Made by a program: the position numbers and the translations under genes. Below, in pieces: positions 15,546 to 23,395 of a stretch of 64,000 nt of DNA; the stretch's first letter is position 1; each line of letters opens with the position of its first letter. Source of the DNA: Treponema_C sp050937815. GTDB lineage: Bacteria > Spirochaetota > Spirochaetia > Treponematales > Treponemataceae. The notes under the pieces are model-generated. The model was given only the letters and a program-made list of their open reading frames with translations. It was not told the DNA's origin and ran no database searches. Where the stretch lies: assembly GCF_050937815.1 (NCBI RefSeq), contig NZ_JACDIJ010000002.1, forward strand, positions 1 through 64,000. The letters run 5' to 3'.

Positions 15546-16277
15546 TTAATAGGAGCTGTCATTGATTTTAAAAGTATAAACCAACAGACATATTATCTGT
15601 GCAAGAAACAGCCAAAGGAAAAAAGTATTTAATAAAATATGAACAACATTAATATATCCGTATTCTTTTTTACCGTCAACATATATTTTTCTTCTTTCAA
15701 TCAATCCGAATTGTTTTTCCAGATCATCTCGAAGCCAATCACATTCATCATACAAAGTGACAAGAAATATATCCCTTGATTTTTTCGGAACATTTGCAAT
15801 ATCCAAACTTTGTTTTTGTCCGTCATGCAATATAAATCTCAATGCTCCCGTATCCTCTCCCGGACTGGGGTTTACAGTTTTGATTGTATCAAATACTAAT
15901 GTATCCTTAATCCTTATATAAGGACTATTTGGGAATGGTAATATCCGTGCGTAAGTATCCATTTTTTTGTGATCATATTCATTAAATATCCATGCGGGTA
16001 ATATAAATACCATAGCAAGGAAAACGACTCCCATTAATAATATAGCTCTAAGAAGCACCGACTCAATCTGTTGTATAAAATGCGAAGTTCGAAAGAAATG
16101 AAAAAGAAATATTGTTACAAAAAAAACACAAAACATTTTTATTTCTTTTGATCTCTCCATCACACCAAAGGCTTCGCCGCCGCACCGGATATAGAATATA
16201 TACACATACAGACCGGCAGCAGGAAAAAGGAGTATATATATTAACGGCCTTTTCCAACTAAACGGATAATAAAACAT
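15546..16277 (-). CDS. Membrane protein with PH-like central domain, paralogue B
   Basis: About 243 residues and a tandem paralogue of 14743-15516, sharing ILPAWIFNEYDHKK, a central domain (YARILPFPNSPYIRIKDTLV, HDGQKQSLDI) and a YDECDWLRDDLEKQFG block. The start is uncertain: ATG 16277 lies 15 bases after GGAGGG, an in-frame ATT at 16283 lies nine bases after it, and frames starting further out include promoter sequence. It is driven by the promoter at 16324-16352. Confidence 0.55.
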   Translation of the reverse strand: MFYYPFSWKRPLIYILLFPAAGLYVYIFYIRCGGEAFGVMERSKEIKMFCVFFVTIFLFHFFRTSHFIQQIESVLLRAILLMGVVFLAMVFILPAWIFNEYDHKKMDTYARILPFPNSPYIRIKDTLVFDTIKTVNPSPGEDTGALRFILHDGQKQSLDIANVPKKSRDIFLVTLYDECDWLRDDLEKQFGLIERRKIYVDGKKEYGYINVVHILLNTFFLWLFLAQIICLLVYTFKINDSSY

Positions 16278-16323
16278 TCTAATGCGTTTCTTCCCTCCGG
16301 GTAAATCGTCCTGCATATTCTTT

Positions 16324-16352
16324 ATTATACGGGCGTTTTCTTTTAGCGGCAA
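16324..16352 (-). promoter_or_regulatory. Repeated promoter, copy 2
   Basis: TTGCCG, 17 bases, perfect TATAAT on the minus strand. It is embedded in the block of about 55 bases shared with 12083-12136. Confidence 0.7.
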
Positions 16353-16432
16353 GGGCTTTATCGGCTCGGTAAGACGGACGGCGGCGCAATGTGTACCGTA
16401 TTCATTAACTACGGGGATTTAAGATTTTTATT

Positions 16433-16718
16433 TTAATTTCCGCAAAATATATTAATTATATCATCTTCCGTCATATTCAAAAAAAGCTCATCTGTTTTTA
16501 AATCATTATTTTTTCCAAGTAATTTACTACATACGGCAACGGCTATTTCGTAATCACTCTTTAAACTAAAAGCTTTTTCCGATGCGTCGTCTAAGATTTT
16601 TATAAAAAAAATTCCCGGCATTTTCCGTTATTCTGATTTTCTGTTTTGAACATGAAATCGATAAAAATAAAATAAGAAGGATTGTAGATATTATAAATAA
16701 TTTATTCTTTCCGCTCAT
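16433..16718 (-). pseudogene. Lipoprotein gene frameshifted at an A8 tract
   Basis: From ATG 16718 (GAGGA eight to nine bases upstream) the frame reads MSGKNKLFII then STILLILFLSISCSKQK, a signal peptide with lipobox SISC, and then ITENAGNFF. It then shifts at the run of eight A (16604-16611; T8 in the gene) and stops soon after. The +1 frame continues naturally as IKILDDASEKAFSLKSDYE to a stop at 16433. One added or lost base would restore a lipoprotein of about 95 residues. Confidence 0.6.
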
Positions 16719-16839
16719 TCCGACAGTCCTCTATCGTTTTTTCGCCCGTTGAACAAATCATATATACAACTATAAACGCGGAAAACAGAACATCGCTGTA
16801 CCTATTCGGAAAATAATTTTTTGATATACATGTACCCAT
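16702..16839 (-). CDS. 45-residue peptide, duplicate of the 11601 N-terminus
   Basis: An ATG at 16839 begins MGTCISKNYFPNRYSDVLFS, the same 23 residues as the protein at 11601, then diverges and stops at 16702, overlapping the next gene by 17 bases. GAG lies about nine bases upstream. It may be only a remnant carried with the duplicated segment. Confidence 0.35.
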   Translation of the reverse strand: MGTCISKNYFPNRYSDVLFSAFIVVYMICSTGEKTIEDCRNERKE

Positions 16840-16849
16840 AATTTATCTC
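16754..16849. repeat. 96-base duplicated sequence, copy 2
   Basis: Direct repeat of 11516-11611. With the promoter repeat pair it frames the AT-rich island of small envelope genes. Confidence 0.85.
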
Positions 16850-17154
16850 TGCCTTTGAGTAAATTTAAGTGCAGAATAAAAAAATTACTGCATCTAAATT
16901 TTCGGAAAGAATTCTAATTTTTTGTCAAAGTCCTTCAAGGTTAGCATTAGAGATATACAAGGCAATATTTATTACTTTGTATATTCCTCCTTTTTATTTC
17001 TTATCACCACTATGAAAGATAATGCTATATAAAATAAAAAAATATATTATTGCCGTTTATTTTATCATAAAGTGCTGATACTGTCATACTCTCACTTGCG
17101 ATTGACAATTGATAATAAAAATATTACGATTGTTAAAACACGAGAGAGGTATGT
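16850..17154. other. AT-rich intergenic region
   Basis: It holds a stem-loop (AAATTTA-AG-TGCAG at 16861-16874 with CTGCA-TC-TAAATTT at 16888-16901) and the toxin-antitoxin promoter near its right end. No gene is visible. Confidence 0.5.
17102..17130 (+). promoter_or_regulatory. Promoter of toxin-antitoxin operon
   Basis: A perfect TTGACA, 17 bases, TACGAT. The surrounding 40 bases recur imperfectly just after the toxin gene (about 17730-17775, again with TTGACA, there followed by 16 bases and TATAGT). Confidence 0.6.
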
Positions 17155-17412
17155 ATGCAAAATACAAAATCAAAAGTAAAAAGCATGAGCATCAGTTTTC
17201 AGCCCGATGTGTTTACCCGCATTGATTCCTACTGTGCCGAACGCGGTTGTTCCCGAAGCTGGTTCATAAACAAAGCTGCGGAGTTGTTTTTGTCCGAATG
17301 TCTTGAAGACAAAGAGGACTATGAAACTGCCGTTGCATCTTGGGCTGAATACGAAAAGAGCGGACGAAAATCTTATTCAAGTGCGGAACTTAGAAAGGAA
17401 TTCGGGCTGTGA
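17155..17412 (+). CDS. Ribbon-helix-helix antitoxin (RelB/CopG-like)
   Basis: An 85-residue protein with an N-terminal ribbon-helix-helix (MSISFQPDVFTRIDSYCAER then CSRSWFINKAAELFLSECLE, about residues 11-50) that binds operator DNA, and a C-terminal tail (YEKSGRKSYSSAELRKEFGL) expected to wrap the toxin. GAGAGG precedes the ATG. Its stop overlaps the toxin start by four bases, the usual coupling. Autorepression of the promoter at 17102 is inferred. Confidence 0.85.
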   Translation: MQNTKSKVKSMSISFQPDVFTRIDSYCAERGCSRSWFINKAAELFLSECLEDKEDYETAVASWAEYEKSGRKSYSSAELRKEFGL

Positions 17413-17684
17413 CCGTAGTGTATTCCGAAAAAGCTAAAAAGCAGCTAAAAAAAACGGATAATACTATTAAGTCCAAAATACTTGACTATATGGATGAAGT
17501 AGCAAACTTGGAAAATCCTCGTTCCCGCGGGAAAGCTCTTGTCGGAAACTTACTCGGATTTTGGCGCTACCGAGTCGAAGATTACAGATTACTCTGCCGT
17601 ATACAGGACAATGAACTCGTGATTGCCGTTATCGAAATCGGACACAGACGAGATGTGTATAAAAGCAAACACTTATATTTTTAG
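17409..17684 (+). CDS. RelE/ParE-family toxin
   Basis: A 91-residue toxin starting with GTG: VYSEKAKKQLKKTDNTIKSK, LVGNLLGFWRYRVEDYRLLC, ELVIAVIEIGHRRDVYK. The arrangement LxGNLxGxWRYRVxDYRLLC...GHRxxVY is the RelE signature; such proteins cleave mRNA on the ribosome. The C-terminal basic and aromatic residues (GHRRDVY) needed for activity are intact, so the module appears functional. Confidence 0.9.
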   Translation: MTVVYSEKAKKQLKKTDNTIKSKILDYMDEVANLENPRSRGKALVGNLLGFWRYRVEDYRLLCRIQDNELVIAVIEIGHRRDVYKSKHLYF

Positions 17685-17804
17685 AATTAACCTACCATTC
17701 TCCGGACAAAAGAAAACTTATTGCTCCCATTTACGATTGCAGTTGACAATAAAAATATTAATACTATAGTTAATCACTAAAATTTCTTCGTGTGAATCCG
17801 TAAG

Positions 17805-18452
17805 TCATAACCCGGCAAACGGAGAAATATACCTTCCTTTAAATGTTTTTACTTTAAAGGGGACTAAAAGAGTTTTTTCTTCTTCATTGTCAAACCTATA
17901 TGTGATCCTAACATCAAAAAAAAATTCATCACCATTTTTTTTCCCTTTGAATATTTTTTCAAAATTCGTTTCAAGCCAAAGTTTTGACTTATCTTTCCAA
18001 TCCTCAGGTTCTGCATCCCGGCCATTCATACAGTAATATATACCATTTGTTATCCAACCTTTTTTGTGCTCCTCTATTCCTCTAACATTTGGAGTAAGCA
18101 TAAACTTTACATCGGATAATACAGTTATTTCATTTTCTTCATAAATATATGTGATATTTTTTACAAAAATATTTGAATAGTTTTTCTTTGTTAAGAACAC
18201 AGGATAAAATTCGGTCTTAAATGAATTACCGGGCTGACGGAACAAAATATTTATTTCAGGAGTTTTTTCTGTAGCCAACTCACATGCTTTATCGGCAGCC
18301 CCCCAATAGAAATTATTATCAATATTATCAAATGTAAAAAAAAGCCTAGGATAAAATATTCCGGCACCGAATGTAAATACCCTCATACTGCTCAGTAAAA
18401 ACAGTATGAAAAAAACAAAAGCATTTTTATTTGCAATACTCCCAATTGGCAT
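17805..18452 (-). CDS. Secreted or membrane-anchored hypothetical protein
   Basis: A 215-residue protein with an N-terminal hydrophobic segment (AFVFFILFLLSSMRVFTFGA). The mature part is beta-rich with several Trp and Asp/Glu/Lys clusters and ends GRYISPFAGL. ATG 18452 has GGGAG seven bases upstream. The 150-base gap on its upstream side shows nothing notable. No family is recognised. Confidence 0.5.
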   Translation of the reverse strand: MPIGSIANKNAFVFFILFLLSSMRVFTFGAGIFYPRLFFTFDNIDNNFYWGAADKACELATEKTPEINILFRQPGNSFKTEFYPVFLTKKNYSNIFVKNITYIYEENEITVLSDVKFMLTPNVRGIEEHKKGWITNGIYYCMNGRDAEPEDWKDKSKLWLETNFEKIFKGKKNGDEFFFDVRITYRFDNEEEKTLLVPFKVKTFKGRYISPFAGL

Positions 18453-18624
18453 TCCGGACTCCCATGGATACAAATACTGTATTCATTTTAATTATTGTAA
18501 TATTATTACCCTTCATAAATCTATCATAGGAGTTAAATTATGCCTACTCTATAACAGTTCGGGAATATTCGGAACCGACATCTATATTTTTTCCGCCTTT
18601 GTCTGCCCAATTAAAAACCGATTT

Positions 18625-19500
18625 TTAATCGTTCGGGCGAAGGTAAAAGCGGCCGGAAACCTGTTTGGAGCGCACGACGTTGATAAAGGCGGCGGGATCT
18701 ACCTGCTTTATCTTGGGTATGACACGGCGTACTTCATCTCCGGATACAACCGAATACACAAGATCGCGTTCGGCATTATTGTAACAGCCGTGACCGTGAA
18801 ATACGGTTGCACCGTGGTTTGTGTTTACCTTAATCACTTCAAAAACGGCTTCTGTGTGATTCGTTATGACAAACAACGTAATCTTTTGATATCGGCGGTA
18901 TAAATAATTCAAAACCTGTGTTGTCGTAAATTGAAACAAAATAGAGTACAAAGCTTTTTCCCAGCCGAACAGCCAGCCGCCGACAGCCAAGATAACAATA
19001 TTGCCGGCAAGTATATAGTTCCATGCATCGCGCCCGTATTTTTCCGAAATAAAGATGGCGATAAAATCGGTTCCGCCGCCGCTTGCACCCGCAAGCAAAC
19101 ACAAGCTGCTTGCAACTCCGTTTATTCCTCCGCCGAATACGGCTAAGAGCAAAATGTCGTCGGTTATCGGATAGCCGGGCAAAAAATCGATTAAAAGGCC
19201 GGAAAGCACAATCATAAGCACCGAATAAAGGGTATAACGCCTGCCTATAAAGCGGAAACTGATGATGACGGGAATACAGTTAAAAAGAAAATAAACAAAA
19301 CTGAACGGAATTTCTATGCCTGCAAACTGTAAAAAACATTCTTGAATAAGCAGCGTTAAGCCCGTAAAGCCGCCCGGCAGCAATCCTCCTGCCCGTACAA
19401 AGGTTTTGATGTTGACTGCGGACAAAGCTGCCGCAAGGGTTATCAATAGCAACCGCTTGATTTTCGTACCTATGGTTGACGCTGTAAATACTTTAATCAT
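18625..19500 (-). CDS. YitT family membrane protein (DUF161/DUF2179)
   Basis: A 291-residue protein with five to six membrane helices over residues 15-205, including the family's G-rich signatures AGGLLPGGFTGL and GGGINGVASSLCLLAGASGGGTDF. A cytoplasmic DUF2179 domain follows (LFVITNHTEAVFEVI, NHGATVFHGHGCYN, VYSVVSGDEVRRVIPKIKQV). Function is unproven in the family; transport is suspected. It is the last gene of a seven-gene same-strand run with short gaps starting at lemA. Confidence 0.88.
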   Translation of the reverse strand: MIKVFTASTIGTKIKRLLLITLAAALSAVNIKTFVRAGGLLPGGFTGLTLLIQECFLQFAGIEIPFSFVYFLFNCIPVIISFRFIGRRYTLYSVLMIVLSGLLIDFLPGYPITDDILLLAVFGGGINGVASSLCLLAGASGGGTDFIAIFISEKYGRDAWNYILAGNIVILAVGGWLFGWEKALYSILFQFTTTQVLNYLYRRYQKITLFVITNHTEAVFEVIKVNTNHGATVFHGHGCYNNAERDLVYSVVSGDEVRRVIPKIKQVDPAAFINVVRSKQVSGRFYLRPND

Positions 19501-19532
19501 ATATCCGTCCGGTCTATGTTTTTTGTATAAAA

Positions 19533-20603
19533 TTAAGGTGTAAATTCATCAAAAAAACGGAAGAGTTCCGGATACCAACGTGCAACCGTTTCGTTTGTAC
19601 CGTTATACAGCTCGTGGTTTGCGCCCTCACAAATAACCAAGCGAACAGAAGGAACCGACTCGGCAAAGCGTATATGTCCTTCAAGAGGCACCGTGTCGTC
19701 TTTTTCCGCTTGAAATAAAAGAACGGGATCCGTAATTGCTGCCATAGTTCGTTTTTTTAAGATCTTTTTTATAGCATTAAAAGATTCGTCGAGCCATGCA
19801 TAGGTTGCTCCCCATGTTTGAAAACGAACTTCAGCTTTACGCTGTCCGAAATGGTATAAAAACCGATGTTGGCTGCACGTTTGTTTTTTGTGGTCGGGGA
19901 ACCGATATGTTCCGTCGAACGCGCCGTGTCCGGAAATATAAGATTTTTCGCCCCCGAAAAACCGTGCAAGTTTAATATACAAATGCGCACCTATTTTAGG
20001 TAGTCCGCCTACATACAAACCGAACATAGGGGCGGAAAAGACGGCTGCCGTAAAAAGCCCCGGATGCCGGGCTAAAAACAAAGCACCGACCGCCCCGCCC
20101 ATCGAGTGCCCGAACAAAAAAAGAGGCAGTTTTTTTTGGCGTTTTTTTTCCAATTCGGCGGCAAGCGGGCGGGCGACCTGTTCGACAACTTCATAAGCAC
20201 AGTCAACATAGGTTTGGAATCTTTTTATATATACTTTAGACAAATCTTCGCAGTCCCGATGAGAAAACCCGTGTCCGTATTGGTCGAAGCGGCACAGGGC
20301 ATAGCCTTGTTTTAAAAGACAGTATGTAAATTCGTCGTATTTCCGAGAAAACTCGCAAAAGCCGTGAAAAACAACAACAAGGCCGCGGCATTCCTTTTTT
20401 CCGTCGGCTCCGGCGGGAAAAGTTTCGGGCACAAAGATTTCACACTGTATTTTTTTCCCGTCTTTTGTCGTCAACTCTTGCTTTTTGCAAAACTTATTTA
20501 AAAACGGCACAACGAGGCTTTGCATTGTTTCCGCAAAATCGGTGTCTTTCAAGGCTTCAAAGCCGGGATATTTTTGTTCCGCATTGAGTATTGTTTTGTG
20601 CAT
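19533..20603 (-). CDS. Alpha/beta hydrolase, monoacylglycerol-lipase-like, paralogue 1
   Basis: A 356-residue serine hydrolase of the Hydrolase_4/S33 type. The nucleophile elbow GHSMGG sits near residue 167, the acid in LFQAEKDDTVP and the histidine in GANHELYNG close to the C-terminus. An HGFCEFSRKYDEF oxyanion-side motif is present. It has no signal peptide and is likely cytosolic, acting on a lipid ester. AGGAGGA precedes the ATG. The neighbouring gene is a close paralogue ten bases away. Confidence 0.85.
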   Translation of the reverse strand: MHKTILNAEQKYPGFEALKDTDFAETMQSLVVPFLNKFCKKQELTTKDGKKIQCEIFVPETFPAGADGKKECRGLVVVFHGFCEFSRKYDEFTYCLLKQGYALCRFDQYGHGFSHRDCEDLSKVYIKRFQTYVDCAYEVVEQVARPLAAELEKKRQKKLPLFLFGHSMGGAVGALFLARHPGLFTAAVFSAPMFGLYVGGLPKIGAHLYIKLARFFGGEKSYISGHGAFDGTYRFPDHKKQTCSQHRFLYHFGQRKAEVRFQTWGATYAWLDESFNAIKKILKKRTMAAITDPVLLFQAEKDDTVPLEGHIRFAESVPSVRLVICEGANHELYNGTNETVARWYPELFRFFDEFTP

Positions 20604-20613
20604 ATGTTCCTCC

Positions 20614-21705
20614 TTAAAGCGTGTGCTCGTTCACAGTACCGTTCTGTCCGAAAAAATCGAAGAGTTCCGGATACCAACGTGCAACCGTTTCGTTTGTGCC
20701 GTTATACAGCTCGTGGTTCGCCCCTTTACATACAATCATACGTGCCGAGGGAACAAGTTCTACAAAGCGTTTTTGCCCGCCCAAGGGAACGGTATCGTCT
20801 TTTTCGGCTTGAAAAACAAGAATCGGCAGGGTTATTTTTTGCAGATTTTCTTTTTTGAAAATCCGCCGGATTGCCTTTAACGATTCGTCGAGCCATGCAT
20901 AAGTTCCGTTCCATGTTTGATAGCGGACTTCGGTTTTGCGCTTATTAAAATGATAAAAAAAACGACGTTCGCTGCATATCGGTTTTTTATAATCGGCAAA
21001 TACATAATTTCCCGTAAAATCGCCGTCTTTTCGGAAAAATCTTTCTCCGCCTGCGAACAGTCTGATAAAGGAAAGCATAAGGCGGGCGGTTGTATTCGAC
21101 ATTCCCGGTATGTTAAGTTCCAGCATGGGAGATGCAAGAACGGCCGCTTTAAAAACATCGGGGTATTGCTGCAAAAAGAGGGCTGCAACCGCACCGCCCA
21201 TAGAGTGGGCAAATAAAAAAAGCGGAACTTTTTTATGCGCTGTTTTTGATAAATCGGCGGCAAGGGGACAAGCGATTTGTTCTACAACGGCACGGGCGCA
21301 GTCGACATAGGTTTGAAAGGATCGTATATGCACCTTTGAGCTGTTTTGTGTTTCTCTTCCGGAAAAGCCGTGCCCGAACTGGTCGAAGCGGCATAGGGCA
21401 TAACCCTGCTTTAAAACATAGTAGGAAAACTCGTCAAACTTTGAGCAAAACTCGCAAAATCCGTGAAAAATAACGATAAGGCCGCGGCATTCTTTTTTTC
21501 CGTCGGCTCCGGCGGGAAAAATTTCGGGCACAAAGGTTTCGCAATATATTTCGCGTCCGCCCTTTGCCCTAATGCGGTGCGTTTTACGCAGTGCGTCCAA
21601 AAAAGGTTCAACCTCGTTTTGCATTGTCCTCTCAAAATCCCTGTCGTCTATGGGATTAAATCCCAGACAAACCTTTGCCTCTCCAAGCACGCTTTGTTTT
21701 ACCAT
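20614..21705 (-). CDS. Alpha/beta hydrolase, monoacylglycerol-lipase-like, paralogue 2
   Basis: A 363-residue tandem duplicate of the next gene, with the nucleophile in FAHSMGG, the acid in VFQAEKDDTVP and the histidine in GANHELYNGTNETVARWYPE. The C-terminal block is almost identical at DNA level between the two copies. The elbow has Ala-His instead of Gly-His, so substrate preference may differ. GGCGGGA lies upstream of the ATG. Confidence 0.85.
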   Translation of the reverse strand: MVKQSVLGEAKVCLGFNPIDDRDFERTMQNEVEPFLDALRKTHRIRAKGGREIYCETFVPEIFPAGADGKKECRGLIVIFHGFCEFCSKFDEFSYYVLKQGYALCRFDQFGHGFSGRETQNSSKVHIRSFQTYVDCARAVVEQIACPLAADLSKTAHKKVPLFLFAHSMGGAVAALFLQQYPDVFKAAVLASPMLELNIPGMSNTTARLMLSFIRLFAGGERFFRKDGDFTGNYVFADYKKPICSERRFFYHFNKRKTEVRYQTWNGTYAWLDESLKAIRRIFKKENLQKITLPILVFQAEKDDTVPLGGQKRFVELVPSARMIVCKGANHELYNGTNETVARWYPELFDFFGQNGTVNEHTL

Positions 21706-21738
21706 GTTCCCGCCTTTTTTGAATCCCGTTATATGAAC

Positions 21739-22611
21739 TTACCAGCCGCCGGAAGCACCGCCTCCGCCGAAGCCGCCGCCCCCGCCGGAAAAACCTCCGA
21801 AACCTCCGCCGCCTGAAAATCCTCCGAAACCGCCCGATGAGCGCCGGGAAGAAGTGCTTGAAGAACGGCTGAGCGACGATAAAATGGATGCGGCTGCAGC
21901 GGTTCTCCAAAGTCCCGAACCGCCGGAAACGCGCGATCTTCGGTTCATTCCCGACATCATAAACAAAAAGAATAAGGCTAAAACGACAAAGGATAAAAAG
22001 CTTCCTTCTTCATCTTCCGTTTCACCTTCTTCTATAATGATAAAATCTTCATCGGTACCGGCAAGTCTTGCAGCCTCGGGAGCGGCAAGTTCCGCCATGT
22101 GCCGAACGGCGGCGGCAATACCCTTTCCGTAATCGCCGTTTTTAAAATGAGGGGCTATGATTTTTCGGATAATCAAGCCGGCTTGCATATCGGTCAACAC
22201 CCCTTCAAGGCCGTAACCGACTTCTATGCGGATTTTTTTTTCGGCGGCGGCAACAAGAAGCAGAACCCCGTTATCCTTTCCCGCTTGACCGAGTTTCCAC
22301 GCTTCAACCGTCCGTATCGAAAAATCTTCGATACTTTCACCTCTAAGGCTCGGAACAGTTAATACGGCGATTTGTATGCCCGTATAGCGATTCAGGCTTT
22401 CCAAATAATTTTCAATGTTTTGAATATCGCCCGCATCGAGCATTTTTGCATAATCGTTTACGGGACCGCGCAGTTCGGGGACGGTCAAAGCAAAAAGGTG
22501 AGGAATCGAAAAGAAAAAAAACCAAACGGCGGTAAAAAGGGCTGCCGTGAATGAAAAGCGTTTTGACGCGCAATACCGTTTTGCAAGTTTTTTTATAAAG
22601 GGGATACTCAT
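21739..22611 (-). CDS. TPM-domain secreted/membrane protein with Gly-rich tail
   Basis: A 290-residue protein. A hydrophobic signal/anchor (FTAALFTAVWFFFFSIPHLF) leads to a TPM domain (VPELRGPVNDYAKMLDAGD, IQIAVLTVPSLRGESIEDFS, RIEVGYGLEGVLTDMQAG), then a membrane helix and a low-complexity Ser tract and GGFGGFSGGGG tail typical of YgcG-like proteins. ATG 22611 overlaps the preceding stop as ATGA, with GGAGGG upstream. LemA, TPM and TPM together form a known envelope gene set of unclear role. Confidence 0.85.
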   Translation of the reverse strand: MSIPFIKKLAKRYCASKRFSFTAALFTAVWFFFFSIPHLFALTVPELRGPVNDYAKMLDAGDIQNIENYLESLNRYTGIQIAVLTVPSLRGESIEDFSIRTVEAWKLGQAGKDNGVLLLVAAAEKKIRIEVGYGLEGVLTDMQAGLIIRKIIAPHFKNGDYGKGIAAAVRHMAELAAPEAARLAGTDEDFIIIEEGETEDEEGSFLSFVVLALFFLFMMSGMNRRSRVSGGSGLWRTAAAASILSSLSRSSSTSSRRSSGGFGGFSGGGGFGGFSGGGGGFGGGGASGGW

Positions 22612-23384
22612 TCGCCGCCCTCCAGTACCACAAGCTCGTTGTGCAGTTCGTCGGGATTGTCGGCGGAAGGAGGAAAATGCTTTGCCAACAGAGCGCCGCA
22701 TTCTTCCACCGTTTGCACAATCGCCGAAGCGGCCGACGACAAACTTTTGCCGGGTGCGGACAACGTATGGCCGGAGGCGGGTGTTGCCCCGGGCCGCGTG
22801 CGTTTTGAAAAACCGGCCGAAAGCTGTGCGGCAAGAGCATCCCATACGCTTTGTTCGATTTTTGATGAAATGCCGCGGTCGGCGATAATGAATACTTTTT
22901 TTTCCAAAAGAGAAATAAAAATTAAAACACCCGAATGTTCGCGCGTATCGTATATGCCGCTTTCGGCAAAAAAGCGCATTGCGCGGCGGAACACCGCGGC
23001 ATTTTTATAAGCGGCGGGCACAACCAAACGGTCTATTACAGGGATATTGGCAAAGCGAAACAAAAGAGCGGTGATTAAAAATATAAGGGCGCCGGCACAA
23101 AGGGGCATAAACCGTGCGGGAAGGCTTCCCCAAAAAAAGCGCGCGGCAAAAGAAGAAAGGTGCGGTAAAAAGGCCATAAATAAGGCAAAGGCAAGGGCTG
23201 CACAGGAAAGGGCGAAAAACAATTCCCAAAAAGAATAGCTGTGGCTTGAAGGCGTAAGAGCTGCGACTATTTCGCCGCTTGTCGTTTTTTCCGCGCGCGC
23301 AACGGCTTCCCCGACTGCTTCGGCGTCCTGTTCGCTTAAGCCTGCACGTTTTAAAACACGCAGACGGTAATTACGTTCATTCAT
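22608..23384 (-). CDS. TPM-domain membrane protein
   Basis: A 258-residue protein with the TPM core (EAVARAEKTTSGEIVAALTP, then after two membrane helices GVLIFISLLEKKVFIIADRG and SAIVQTVEECGALLAKHFPP). The helices at about residues 52-70 and 90-112 split the domain, as in the YdjF/TPM_phosphatase group. It lies between lemA and a second TPM gene and overlaps the latter by four bases. Confidence 0.82.
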   Translation of the reverse strand: MNERNYRLRVLKRAGLSEQDAEAVGEAVARAEKTTSGEIVAALTPSSHSYSFWELFFALSCAALAFALFMAFLPHLSSFAARFFWGSLPARFMPLCAGALIFLITALLFRFANIPVIDRLVVPAAYKNAAVFRRAMRFFAESGIYDTREHSGVLIFISLLEKKVFIIADRGISSKIEQSVWDALAAQLSAGFSKRTRPGATPASGHTLSAPGKSLSSAASAIVQTVEECGALLAKHFPPSADNPDELHNELVVLEGGE

Positions 23385-23395
23385 AAAAAACCGTT

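Noticed and set aside
16278..16352. N-terminal extension MPLKENARI of the 15546 gene
   Set aside because: These codons coincide with the -35 and -10 boxes of the promoter and would not be transcribed from it.
11401..16839. Chromosomal integron cassette array (treponemes are known to carry one)
   Set aside because: Small same-strand genes fit, but the shared intergenic sequences lack the GTTRRRY/RYYYAAC attC core, and no integrase is seen.
17743..17770. Promoter for a gene right of the toxin
   Set aside because: TTGACA and TATAGT are present, but no plus-strand gene follows; it is kept only as a repeat of the upstream region.
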